From NCBI GenBank assembly GCA_023014485.1, contig JAJOZX010003211.1:448001-512000 (forward strand): DNA of 64,000 nt, given 5' to 3'. This document shows positions 45,126 to 54,991 of this stretch, piece after piece. The DNA comes from Bathynomus jamesi (lineage: Eukaryota; Arthropoda; Malacostraca; Isopoda; Cirolanidae). Made by a program: the position numbers and the translations under genes. How positions within the stretch are numbered: position 1 is the stretch's first letter; every line of letters begins with the position of its first letter. Below the pieces are notes generated by a model, which worked only from the letters and a program-made list of their open reading frames with translations, was not told the origin of the DNA and made no database searches.

Positions 45126-45260
45126 TATATATATATACACAACCACAGTTGACTTGACAATCTGCATCTTAACTATCCTCACAACTATGATGTCACATGT
45201 CAACAATCCGCACAAAATTGGCTGTATGACATCCATCATATACTGGTAATTTTTCTATAA
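43801..45260. repeat. Locally duplicated non-coding segments
   Basis: Positions 43790-43875 and 44183-44275 are diverged copies (TTTGCAGAATAT, AGGAATTAATAGACA, GATTGAGTGGGAGAGAGA). Positions 43923-44031 recur almost exactly at 45475-45582. A (TG)n(TA)n microsatellite lies at 45078-45136. No coding evidence. Confidence 0.75.
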
Positions 45261-45579
45261 TTGTATACAATAAACCCTCATCCAACATGGGGGTTAGGCT
45301 CCTTGAGAATGGCATGTTAGGTAAATCCACATTGGACAAACTTAATACCTTATGGGGTAAATGGGGATACATGAATGTGGCCACATAGTCTCCCATTAAT
45401 ACTTAGATACGTAGATTTTTTATTCACACACAAATGAATTTTCCTACCTATATTGTATATGAAATATACCATGTGATGTCTACAATTAGTGCAGTAGTGG
45501 TATTGATGAATGATCCACAAGATCCAAAGTTTTGAAGTTAATGTATAGCTAGTAGATGTGTGACAATCTGCAATTAGCA

Positions 45580-46660
45580 TATGATAGGATACCACGGCAG
45601 GAAGTTTGGAGATGCTTAAGGGAAAAGATGGTACTGGAGAAGTATGTTAAACTGATCAAGGGGATGTACAGGGGAGTAACAACTAAGGTGAGGAGTAGCG
45701 TGGGTGTGTCAGAGAGCTTTGGGGTGGAAGTTGGTCTGCACCAAGGATCAGCTTTGAGCCCCTTCCTTTTCAATGTGGTATTCGATGTGTTGATGGACAG
45801 GATTAGAGGGGAGGCGCCGTGGTGCATGATGTATGCAGACGATGTGTTGAGTGGGGAGATGACAGAGGAGGTGGAGCAGCAGTTGGAAAATTGGAGAGAG
45901 GCGTTGGAAAGTAGGGGGATGAGAATTAGCCAAAAGAAGACTGAATATATGAGATGTGATGTGCAGCAGGACTGAGGAGGGGAAGTGACATTGAGTGGAG
46001 AGCGTGTTAAGACGGTGGAGTATTTTAAATACTTGGGGTCAACAGTGGATGCAGAGGGGGGAGCAGAGAGAGAGAGAGAAACTGTAGAATACAGTCGGGG
46101 TGGAAGAACTGGAGAGACGTATCAGGGGTGCTCTGTGATAAGAGGGTCCCAGTGAAACTGAAGGGAAAGGTATTCAAAACAGTGGTGAGGCCAGCAATGT
46201 TGTATGGAATGGAGACTGTGCCAATGAAGAAGAGCAATGAAAGAAAAATTGATGTGGCTGAAATGAAGATGTTGAGATGGATGTGTGGAGTGACGAGGAG
46301 GGATAGGGTCAGAAATGAGCATATAAGAGGAACAGTGAAGGTGGCGGAAGCATCTAAGAAGGTGCAGGAGGCCAGGCTGAGGTGGTATGGACACGTCAGG
46401 AGAAGAGAGGAGTAGTATGTGGGGCGCAGAGTACTGGAGATGGAGTTGCTGGGACGGAGAAGAAGAGGAAGACCGAAGATGAGATGGAGGGACTGTGTGG
46501 TGGCGGACATCAGGGAGAAGGATTTGGAGGAGGACGTGGTATACGACAGAGGAGAATGGAGAAGACAAACCAAAAACAGCGACCCCATGTAAAGATGGGA
46601 TAATAAGCTGCGGAAGAAGATTGTATATGAAATAAGAACATAATAAAATCATAAACATAA
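45580..46660 (+). pseudogene. RTE-like LINE reverse transcriptase, 5'-truncated
   Basis: AYDRIPRQEVWRCLREK, KLIKGMYRGVTTKVRSSVGV, VGLHQGSALSPFLFNVVFDV, MYADDVLSGEM (catalytic YADD) and VEYFKYLGSTVDAEGG follow each other, then after a frameshift VPVKLKGKVFKTVVRPAMLY and KMLRWMCGVTRRDRVRNEHI...RWYGHVRRREE. This is the RTE-type RT and C-terminal region. Frame breaks at about 45975 and 46085, and a stop at 46413. GC-richer than its surroundings. Confidence 0.85.
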
Positions 46661-46690
46661 TGATATTTACATATGATAAATAAAAATATA

Positions 46691-46897
46691 TTAAATGAAA
46701 ATAGCACACATCTTTTCTTTACTCTTTCGGATGATGCATTTGGTAGACTCATTCACGTGATACTCATTGCCAAGTGATGTTATGCTCATACGACCACTCA
46801 ACTTATCTAGAATCTTTATTTTTTTGGCTAATGTCATAACCTTATGACCTTTCTTCTCTTCACTATCACTTGCAGATACTTTACGTTTTGGTGCCAT
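46691..46897 (-). pseudogene. Tigger transposase N-terminus (CENP-B/psq-type HTH)
   Basis: MAPKRKVSASDSEEKKGHKV then LAKKIKILDKLSGRMSITSL and NESTKCIIRKSKEK: the basic start and first helix-turn-helix of Tigger-type transposases. It stops where the LINE enters at about 46690, so the rest is lost. Confidence 0.8.
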
Positions 46898-47381
46898 ACT
46901 GCTGTCTAAGGGTAATAGCAAAACAATGGCAAAATACGATAAAAACATTCCAATACAACTTCACTGAACTTAACACAGTAGCAGGACTGAGGCAAAAGGT
47001 GATGTGAGGGGTAACGCAAGAGGGAGGGAGATGCAGGAGTGTTGGAGATTGTAGGAGAAAACACTAGAACACGTATTGGCACGTGTACAGTACTACTATA
47101 TCAGAGCATGTTTGGTGGACTGTGTATAATCAAATTCTCCACTTTTGGCAAATAATTGTTTGCATTTATTTTTCAGTGTATAAGCAAATTTGCGTTGCAC
47201 AGACATGCATTGGATGAGGGTTTACTGTAATTTTCTATTTTCTAGAATTATTTTGCTGTTTTTATTTATGTGCTACTGTATATTTGTTATATTTATATAT
47301 TTTTTGTAAGTGAACATCAAGTATACACATTTTTCAGCTATCCCTATGCCTCTAAGAATGGATGTGTGCAAATACTAGAGT

Positions 47382-47657
47382 GAAAATAAAAACCCACTCT
47401 AATAGATGAATGTACTTAATGAAAATGCCCTTCTGGTGTTGGGAGAATGGGATCTAACCTAGGTACGAATTTCTTAACAGTCGGTCCCTGGACTGGTTTT
47501 CCCTCTTGTTTTGGTTCATTTGTTTTTCTGTATCCACCCGAGGAGGATGCCAGTGGGCGTCGAAACTGTTGTGGAAATGAACTCTGTCTATTAGAGTGGG
47601 TTTTTATTTTTTATATTTTGACCTTCACGTAGAAAAAAAGTGAAGTTTTTTGCATTT
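47382..47657 (+). mobile_element. Short hammerhead-bearing retroelement, monomer
   Basis: 276 bp flanked by a 12-bp duplication AAATACTAGAGT (47370-47381 and 47658-47669). About 85-90 percent similar by eye to one arm plus tail of 33891-34427, including the end hairpin CTTCACGTAGAAAAAAAGTGAAG and GCATTT terminus. Contains the hammerhead-like fold at 47534-47574. Confidence 0.75.
47534..47574 (+). ncRNA. Hammerhead-ribozyme-like fold
   Basis: Same core as in the palindromic copy: CCAC, CCGAGGA, GATGCC/GGCGTC hairpin, GAAA, C-TGTT, GTGG. Here the cleavage triplet reads GTT in place of GTC. Confidence 0.48.
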
Positions 47658-47669
47658 AAATACTAGAGT

Positions 47670-48312
47670 ATATTGTGTATATGCAGTATATTCAAAGCTC
47701 CATAAAAGAATTGTATTGGGCAATCACAAAATGATCCCTACATGCAGCTGATCCATATAGCTGACAGTTATCTAAATCAGAAAATGTTATAAGTTTTGTA
47801 TGAAGAATTGGGTTAGTATATTTCAACAATCCTTCTAAATTTTTATTTTTTATTAAAAAAATTATGTAATTTTAGATTAACATTAGACATTACTTATTAA
47901 ATATTTGGTGTTCTGTCTGCATTTATAATAAATTTCAAAATTTATTAATTGAAGCATTGCTACATTCATTGTCATTACAGAACTGCAAGAGCTTCTCAGA
48001 CTTCCTTTGGAGTTGGTTTTGATATTTAAGTTTCTGGGTGCTTTATCAGGTTAAAAGATTAGCCTAATCAAGATTAAAAAATTATAAAAATGGAAGTAGA
48101 TTAAAATGAAGATAAATAGGAAGGGGAAAGTAAATTCTTTTTCCTAATAATCTGATAATCGAAAAGTATAAATGGTAACAAAAAAGGTAAATATGGAAGG
48201 TCAGGCGAAGAATTGTGTGAACATATACAGTATAAGATTTCTAGCAGAAGCGGAGTTCTGAAACCTTTCTTTCCGGAAAAAAAAGATAAGATATATATAT
48301 TATATACATATA
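47670..48312. other. No gene seen
   Basis: AT-rich sequence without recognised termini or coding. Confidence 0.4.
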
Positions 48313-49236
48313 CAGGGGTGCAGTGCCAATTTTATAGGTGCCAGAGCTCTGGTGGGCCTGACAAAAGCCTGCCATTTCCTATTCTGTTTCTATATATGCC
48401 GCATGATGACTAAGTATTTCGTGTTTGCACTCACTAATTATCATAAAATAAATATAATTATCAAGCAAATAAAGAAAAAAGAGCAATCATGTATTTTATC
48501 AATTTAAGAAGTTAAAACTACTTAGTGCTTACCAAATACCACCAGTGGGAAGTTTCACAATAATTTCCACAAAGGGTCAGGCGTGATATGTTTTTGGGGG
48601 TCTGAAGCAACTCTTGTCCTGGTGTCATCTGCCGATCTGTGGTACCGCAGCCATGATATGGCATATGGCTCAGGATTCCACTGAACTAGAGGAGGTCCAT
48701 GTAGTTTAACAAACATAAGCGCTGATACATGATTTATGAGAATTCTTGAGCATGTTGTTGTTATTATCAAGTTCATGTGACTGAATCCCCTCTCACACTC
48801 AGCAGTACTAATAGGAATAACTTGTGAACAGCTCAGTAATGGGTGTAAATCTTGGGGGATGCGGCGCCCATGATCTTCCACATAGTCTCTAAAGGCATTT
48901 AGTACAGAGTAAGAAGAAAGCTTAAAGCTCTTACAGAGAGAGGAGATTTCAGCTTCTCCGTAATTAGGTGGTATTTCATCAGGCCAGTAGTCTTTTTCAA
49001 GGACATACATTTCATTTAGCAGTGATTTATACATACTTTGAGGTTCAGAAGTTTGAGAACCTTTCATGGATGTTGTCGTGAACATACGGTGCTGCAAATT
49101 GTTCACAAGACTAGTAAGAAACTGTTGATAATTAATGGAGACAATTTTTTTGTTGCTTGTTATGGTAATTCCTCCAAACTTCCTCTTGCAGAGGTGCCGG
49201 AGCGGTGCTCCGGCACGCTCTGGCAGCACTGCACCC

Positions 49237-49239
<3 letters not shown>
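48313..49239 (-). mobile_element. hAT element remnant (same family as 36532-37325)
   Basis: Ends CAGGGGTGCAGTGCCAATTT and the complement of CAGGGGTGCAGTGCTGCCAG. Flanks are (TA)-rich so the 8-bp duplication cannot be read. Carries the C-terminal 190 or so residues of a transposase on the minus strand. Confidence 0.85.
48555..49229 (-). pseudogene. hAT transposase C-terminal (dimerisation) fragment
   Basis: The frame is open for 224 codons, but the first about 25 residues (MLPERAGAPLRHLCKRKFGG) are translated terminal repeat. The remainder ends with VIPISTAECERGFSHMNLII and ALMFVKLHGPPL, the hAT C-terminal dimerisation domain (S-x-E-CERGFS). The BED finger and catalytic Asp/Asp are absent. 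The transcription direction is opposite to the flanking acyl-CoA oxidase gene. Confidence 0.85.
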
Positions 49240-49288
<49 letters not shown>

Positions 49289-49293
49289 ATATA

Positions 49294-52200
49294 ATTTAGG
49301 GTGATGCCAAAAAGGGGTCAAATTTTTTTTTTTTCAATTTTCAGGGAGACATCCTCCTATTTTATTCATATTCCTAAGAAAGCATTGTATGCGAAATTTG
49401 GGGTTGAAAAAGAGAAAATTAGAGGTTGCTACCAAGCTTTAAAAATAAATGTATATCAGTTTGTGCTAAAAATATTGTTTTGTTGATATTTTCGCCGGAG
49501 CCAGTTTGATATGTACCTAGTTAACCTAGTTTGAAAAAAAACGATGACATTCTAGACTATAGTACGTAGTGAGCTCATAAAATAGTAAATAATAGGCACG
49601 CTGATTTCCGCACCACCCTCTGAGGTACAGCGTATAGCGCGTTAACTTTTTTTTATGTGGAAGTTTCCCCAGTAGGCATATCATAACCACTTATGTATGT
49701 TTTTTTCGTTTTTTGTGAAGCAAGAGTAATGTTTTCTTGTTTTTGTTTGAGAGTGACGACCTGTAACTTTTAACAATTTGAAGAAGGTATTGTTTCTGCT
49801 CTTCATCATTGGTTATCAGTTTGTTGTATTCCTCCATCAGTCGTACACCTCTTTCTGCAATGTCGTTTACCACTTTGAGTCCATATGCGATATCTCTTGC
49901 ATTCGCATAACTTTCATCATCATTCCATTCTTCAGCATCTTTTTCAAGAAAAGTGCAAGGCACCTCTAGGATTTCAAAGAATCTTTTTGTGTTCGCAGTA
50001 ACGAAATCCTGCAGTTGTTTCTGCCCAGCTGATTCAGGATTTATTGATGCTCGTTTGCTCGGTTTTGAGTCAACTGGTTTCTGCAGAGCATGCTTCATTT
50101 TGTTTTTTGTCTCATGCGAAACAGCTGAATCAAAAAATGCAAGCGCCACAAGCTCCTCAGAGAGGTACCACAAATGTCTCAAAAACTTATTGAGTGCAGC
50201 ACTTGCAATTTTGTCATCCTTTTGCTTGTAGAGCTGCAGACTTTGCACAAAATGCAAATCTGAACGGGGGGCGCATGAGGGTATGGGTGCCAGGTACCAT
50301 GATCTGATGTATATCGCAGCTGAAAAGCAGCAAACATCTCTCAGTCCTTTTTCCTCTCTCTCAGTTAGTTTAAACTGAGATTTAAACATCCAAATTTTAA
50401 TGCAGTAAATTAGCTTGCCCATCCATCGTGCTCTGTGATAAGCTCCGGGTGCTTTAAAGCTGATTCCTGACTTGGGGGCACTACCGATGAAAATGAGCGT
50501 TAGCTCGAGCAATTCCTTGTAGTCATCATGAGGCTGCTGTTCATCAAGATGAGCTTGAGCAAATTGAATGAGTTCTTCAGCATCTGAGATTTTCTCTGCA
50601 ATGTTAGGGTCATCTGTTGCTGTTTGGTAATTGTTCTTGTCAATTTCCACCCACTTTGCTTTGAATCTCTTAAACAGTTGTATGTCAGGGCCACTAGAAG
50701 ATGGCAAGGAGACAGAAACTGCAGCTTCTAACACTATTTCGAAAATATGATGTTGGCAAGCCAGCCACAGCATATCTTTATCCAATCTTTGCTCTAGTAA
50801 CATACAAGCACCACTCTTAGAACCTGTGTTGGAGGCAGTGGTGTCAAAACACATGCCCTTCACTTGGTCAGATATATTCCACTCCAATACTAACTGATGG
50901 ACAGCATCTGCAATGTTTTGACCAGTTCCTCTGGCAAGTTTGGGAATACCAAGAAGCTGATCAACTCTTTGGCCGGAAATTAGAACTGGCAGTCGATCAA
51001 CATTTTCATGACCAGTAATATCTTCCAGTAGTTTGCCGTCCCAATGTATTTGGAGAGGGCAATTTGTTTCGAAATCCTGCTTCAAATTTTCTGCCATTGT
51101 CTTGCGGTTCCTTTGTCTTGCTCTCCGTATCGATGAATAGCTAACACTGTATTCTTCAGGGTTTTGCCCAAGAGCATTGATTGTTGGGATCAAGATTTCC
51201 GAAGCAGCTCTATCACTTACTTTTGCAGCATCAAGAGATACAAGCATTGAAGAATCCATAAGCTTTGCACTCTTAGACTTTGATCTACTTTGTCTCGAAG
51301 TTGATGGCTGCCGAGGGTCAGCAACAAATTCTTCTTCTGATTTTGAACTATCTTCATTCAAACTTGAAGGACTTGAACTTGAGAGCACTGCTGCTTCGAA
51401 AACGGCTGTTTCCCTCTTTCTTTTCTTTTCAAGCAATGTTTCCTTTTCTCTAGCAATCTCTTCCATTTGTGAAAAAACTTTATCCACTCCAGACATTTTG
51501 CCTTTTCTTCCTTTTTGTCGTTGCAGCATCAAAAACTCACGATCTTCATCTATCTTTATCATGTCAAGAGCACTTGCATGTGCAATGTCAAACAGATCTT
51601 GCAAGTCATTTTGCCAGCTCTCTTGTTTTTGAAGTAGTGCAGGTGATTGCTGCTTCTTATTATTTCTGTTCTTCTTTAGTTTCTCCCACTCGTTGAAAAG
51701 TTTCTTTACTCTCTCCACGACATGACATTTCAACACTGTTGGGATGCGTGCCTTTTCCCACACATCCATAACATCTCTAGCAGTCAACAAAGCCGCTGTT
51801 TTCACCTGTTGCTTTTTATTGATCTTGTAGTTCATAAACAATGCTAATGTTTCCCTTTTAGATGGAAGCTGGGTTTCTTTGAAGGACTCTATAGGATGTC
51901 CTATGAGCCAAACAACTATTTTGTGACGCGTATGCCGCTCCATGAGTGCAACTCAGCAACTGCTATACAACCACTCTCAGCGAAGGCAGCAAAGATACTG
52001 AGTCAGTGACGCCGCACTTACACTGACGCGGGCGCCACAGTGACGTCACAGCAAAGAAATGATTCTAGAATGTTCGGCCACGGCGTCTATAGCAATGAAA
52101 GGGATGAGAAGGTTTACGGAAAGAGGTTCAGAGTCTGTTATGACTGCTATATGTTGCTGACTACCATTTTTGATGAAATCTGCAAAATAAATAAATGTAC

Positions 52201-52376
52201 AATAAATACAAACTGAAAAATAACAATATACAAAATGTTCAATGGATGGTAGCAACCTCTAAAATGTCTTCAATTGTGCTGAAATTTTGCATGTTCAGTT
52301 TTTACACTAAATAAAATAAAATTAGAGGGTGTCTTCAAGTTTTTGAAATGATAAGTTATTTTGCATCACCCTAAAT
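49294..52376 (-). mobile_element. 3.1-kb unclassified transposon with complete ORF
   Basis: Termini ATTTAGGGTGATGCCAAAAA and the complement of ATTTAGGGTGATGCAAAATA, inserted in a TA-rich microsatellite so that the target duplication cannot be defined. One long ORF on the minus strand. A GC-rich stretch at about 51940-52080, just upstream of the start codon, could be its promoter. Confidence 0.8.
49691..51943 (-). CDS. 750-residue transposase-like protein, intact, family unassigned
   Basis: No stop or frameshift over 750 codons. Residues about 55-150: KTAALLTARDVMDVWEKARI and LQDLFDIAHASALDMI, with a Lys-rich linker. About 170-240: coiled, Ser-rich and basic (possible nuclear localisation). 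About 245-290: KVSDRAASEILIPTINALGQ and SSIRRARQRNRK. About 295 on: a likely RNase H-like core with HWDGKLL, LPVLISGQRVDQLLGIPKLA, MCFDTTASNTGSKSGACMLL, LACQHHIFE (C-x2-H) and GAYHRARWMGKLIY. The order Asp, C-x2-H, RW recalls hAT transposases, but there is no BED finger and no hAT dimerisation end; the tail is Lys-rich. The start MERHTRHKIVVWLIG is the first Met after the GC-rich 5' region. Confidence 0.75.
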   Translation of the reverse strand: MERHTRHKIVVWLIGHPIESFKETQLPSKRETLALFMNYKINKKQQVKTAALLTARDVMDVWEKARIPTVLKCHVVERVKKLFNEWEKLKKNRNNKKQQSPALLQKQESWQNDLQDLFDIAHASALDMIKIDEDREFLMLQRQKGRKGKMSGVDKVFSQMEEIAREKETLLEKKRKRETAVFEAAVLSSSSPSSLNEDSSKSEEEFVADPRQPSTSRQSRSKSKSAKLMDSSMLVSLDAAKVSDRAASEILIPTINALGQNPEEYSVSYSSIRRARQRNRKTMAENLKQDFETNCPLQIHWDGKLLEDITGHENVDRLPVLISGQRVDQLLGIPKLARGTGQNIADAVHQLVLEWNISDQVKGMCFDTTASNTGSKSGACMLLEQRLDKDMLWLACQHHIFEIVLEAAVSVSLPSSSGPDIQLFKRFKAKWVEIDKNNYQTATDDPNIAEKISDAEELIQFAQAHLDEQQPHDDYKELLELTLIFIGSAPKSGISFKAPGAYHRARWMGKLIYCIKIWMFKSQFKLTEREEKGLRDVCCFSAAIYIRSWYLAPIPSCAPRSDLHFVQSLQLYKQKDDKIASAALNKFLRHLWYLSEELVALAFFDSAVSHETKNKMKHALQKPVDSKPSKRASINPESAGQKQLQDFVTANTKRFFEILEVPCTFLEKDAEEWNDDESYANARDIAYGLKVVNDIAERGVRLMEEYNKLITNDEEQKQYLLQIVKSYRSSLSNKNKKTLLLLHKKRKKHT

Positions 52377-52408
<32 letters not shown>

Positions 52409-52410
52409 AA
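52376..52410. repeat. (TA)n(TAA)n microsatellite
   Basis: Flanks the right end of the 3.1-kb transposon. Confidence 0.9.
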
Positions 52411-53075
52411 TCTTAGTGGGCCATAAAAATGTACCCTCTTTAAAATATCATGTAATGTTAGGGTTGTTTAACTTTGTTTATAACATCTAAGGTCATAAGA
52501 TGGAGGAGATTTACAGCTTTATGTGGAATCCAAACTATGGGTCATTACATAATTTGAACATAAAGGATGGGCTCCCATCCAACTACTCTCCAAACCCACT
52601 GTTGCTTAACTTAGCTGATTGATGGGAAGCAGTGTTATGATGTAGCCCCTCTTTTAAATGAAAATATATAACATGTACAGTATGTATATATAACTGCAGA
52701 TTGTAATGTTGTAATCATTCTCAGTATATACACAGTATATTGTAGCTTGTAGTACAGTATATTATTGTATTGGATTATTTTCATTTGGACAGACTAGGTG
52801 GGGGGGGCATAGTTAAAGACCTAAGCCTGTACTGGGTACAACAGAACACATGTATACTTACAGGCCTATTCCTAATTACATTATTAATTTAAGAATTCTG
52901 TATTTTCAATGCATACTATACCATACCATATACATATATTCCTATATTCCTATTCAAGTAAAGTTGTTCTTAAAATTTTTAGCCTTCTCAAGCCTAACTC
53001 TCATTTTTTTTAGACATCTTAATTATACCCCCAACTACTAAATAAATTTGGAGGCACCATACTGGATTGCACTTC
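52411..53075. other. No gene seen
   Basis: Includes a G9 run at 52800 and AT-rich sequence. No support for an exon of the acyl-CoA oxidase gene here. Confidence 0.4.
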
Positions 53076-53094
53076 TCCATCTATCTATTCATAG

Positions 53095-53270
53095 TACTTT
53101 TGTGTCTGAGCTATAACTTTTGAATCACTCGGCAGAAATAAATGAAATGTCGCACTCACATGGATGATTACAAGATGAAATGTCATGAACAAAAAGCAGG
53201 CTTCTCCATCAAAAGTCAAGATTACAAGCAGAGGCCAAAATTCAAATGGAGCTTTTTCATGTCCAAGCTA
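53095..53270. repeat. Dispersed repeat with GGTCAAGGTCA-type units
   Basis: GCTATAACTTTTGAATCACT, then ACATGGATGATTACAAGATG and a GTCAAGATTACAAGCAGAGGCC block: same unit as at 54410-54560 and 58235-58665. Confidence 0.7.
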
Positions 53271-53279
53271 TCATTATCA

Positions 53280-53900
53280 CCATCATCATGCCTAACAACC
53301 TATTAGCAAAAGCTAATAGCATGTTAGGCTTCATAGAGCATAATTTTGAATTTAAATCGAAGAATATTATATTGCCCCTTTACAAGTCTTTCCAAGTCAG
53401 GCCTCACTTAGAATATGCTGTTCAGTTTTGGTGCCTGTACTTGCATGATGATATTGATAGGTTGGAAAGGGTTTAGCGATGTGCCATGAAACTAATCCTG
53501 TCACTACGCAACAAGTCTTACGAAGATAGGATTAAAGAGTTAGACTTGCATGGAACTTAGTGAAGTTTTCAAAATCATTAATAAAATTGCTAACATAAAT
53601 ATGACATTGTTCATTTTCGATAATAGCAATACTCATTTAACAGATTTAAATTATGTGGCAGATGCTTCATTAATAACATCGCTAAAACCTTTTTACATTT
53701 AAAGTAATTGATGGAATAATCTTCCTGCATCTGTCATGAACTCTACCAACATTAATATATTTAAAAACTGTTTAGATAGGCATTTTAAAAATACTGTATT
53801 AACATCGCTTAAAATAATAATAAAATTAGCAACAGGAGCTCTAGGGGTAATGGTCGAGGTTTGAGTCTGTTGATGATTAATGCCAGCATGTGATATGCCA
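53280..53900 (+). pseudogene. CR1-like LINE 3' remnant
   Basis: LLAKANSMLGFIEHNFEFKS, LPLYKSFQVRPHLEYAVQFW, DIDRLERV-stop-RCAMKLILSL and NKSYEDRIKELDLHG: the C-terminal region of CR1 ORF2, parallel to 36138-36400 plus 26740-26858 but from a different copy. One frameshift/stop within VQRRA. Confidence 0.8.
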
Positions 53901-54409
53901 GCAATAAAATTATATTACAAAAAAATTAGATTAACACAAACTTAGATGTATCTTGTAGCATAAATTAACCCACTTTTTGTTATACTCTTCATACTTTTTC
54001 TTATCCTCTCCTTACTTGCGTGTCTGTAGTTTGCGTGGTATGACAGTTTCTTTGAGTTAAGACTGTGTTTGCATGGTTTGTAAGCGTTCTTATTTTACTT
54101 CTTTTCATCTTTCACCCCTTTCCTATTCTCTTCAACTATTTTTCTGACTTGTTGGCAGTGACTGGCAGATGATGATGGCGAGTATTTCGCTCTTTTTTTT
54201 TAATGAATGAATGTTAACCCACAAATGATAGGTTCTGCTACTTAATTAACCCCTTATTCTCTTCTTTTAACCCCCTACTCTTTTTTTTCTCTCAGGTTAA
54301 CCTTAGAGTGGATCTTAGGGTCTTCGTTAGCCTTAGCTTCTGTAGATCATCATCATCCAAAACATCTCAAGCAAGAATTAGGTCATTGCATTGAAGGTCA
54401 CGGTCACAA

Positions 54410-54560
54410 ACACTGGTCAAAGGTCAAATGGAGCTTCATGCTATATATTTTGAACTACTCAACCTAAATGGGTAAAACTTTACACATGCACATCAGTGTT
54501 CTTAAAATAATATGTTTTGAGCAAGAATCTGGTTCTTGCATCAAAGGTCAAGGTCAGAAA
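54410..54560. repeat. Dispersed repeat with GGTCAAGGTCA-type units
   Basis: One unit of the family described at 58235-58665 (CTACTCAACCTAAATGGGTA, CAAGAATCTGGTTCTTGCAT, AAAGGTCAAGGTCAGAAATG). Confidence 0.65.
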
Positions 54561-54793
54561 TGTAGGAGGGGATATTGATGATGTTCCGACAAAGTTTTTG
54601 TTTTAAACTATGAAGATACCGTACCTAGGAACACCTTACTAATACCCAACTTTTGTTGGATGAAACCTGAAAAGGTGAAGTTGGTAATACAGTATAGGGT
54701 TGGCTGTGCTGATAGTATACATTTAGGAACTTAGAAACTAATTTGTAATTTTGCATAGGCTGATTACTTATTCTTTTTCAATTATTTTCACAG

Positions 54794-54991
54794 GTACTCA
54801 AAACAGAGTCCATCACATCATTCATCAGCTTCTACAGCCCCATCAAAATCCCATTCAGCATCTAATCATGGATTGAATAACAAATTGTCTCCTAATGAAC
54901 TGAGAAAAAGTTTCATGAAACCTTCCTTTAATGTGTCAGCAATGACTTCTCTTCTGGATCATGACAACCATGAGATGAGAATGAAATTAAG
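54794..54991 (+). CDS. Acyl-CoA oxidase exon (first visible)
   Basis: Acceptor TTTTCACAG, donor AG|GTAGTA. The first base belongs to a split codon, so at least one upstream exon exists. Encodes a Ser/His-rich low-complexity stretch, then [20 protein letters not shown] and [13 protein letters not shown], the usual start of the acyl-CoA oxidase N-domain. Confidence 0.85.

Larger units (their letters stand above)
45268..47227 (-). mobile_element. Tigger-like (pogo) element split by a LINE
   Basis: Ends CAATAAACCCTCATCCAACA and the complement of CAGTAAACCCTCATCCAATG, with TA at both sides (45266-45267, 47228-47229). The minus strand near the right end encodes a CENP-B-type DNA-binding start. A + strand LINE fragment (about 45580-46660) occupies the middle. 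1960 bp in total. Confidence 0.82.

Noticed and set aside
46025..46709. Long minus-strand ORFs (187 and 195 codons, Leu/Ser/His-rich)
   Set aside because: Antisense shadows of the GC-richer RTE-like reverse transcriptase on the + strand.
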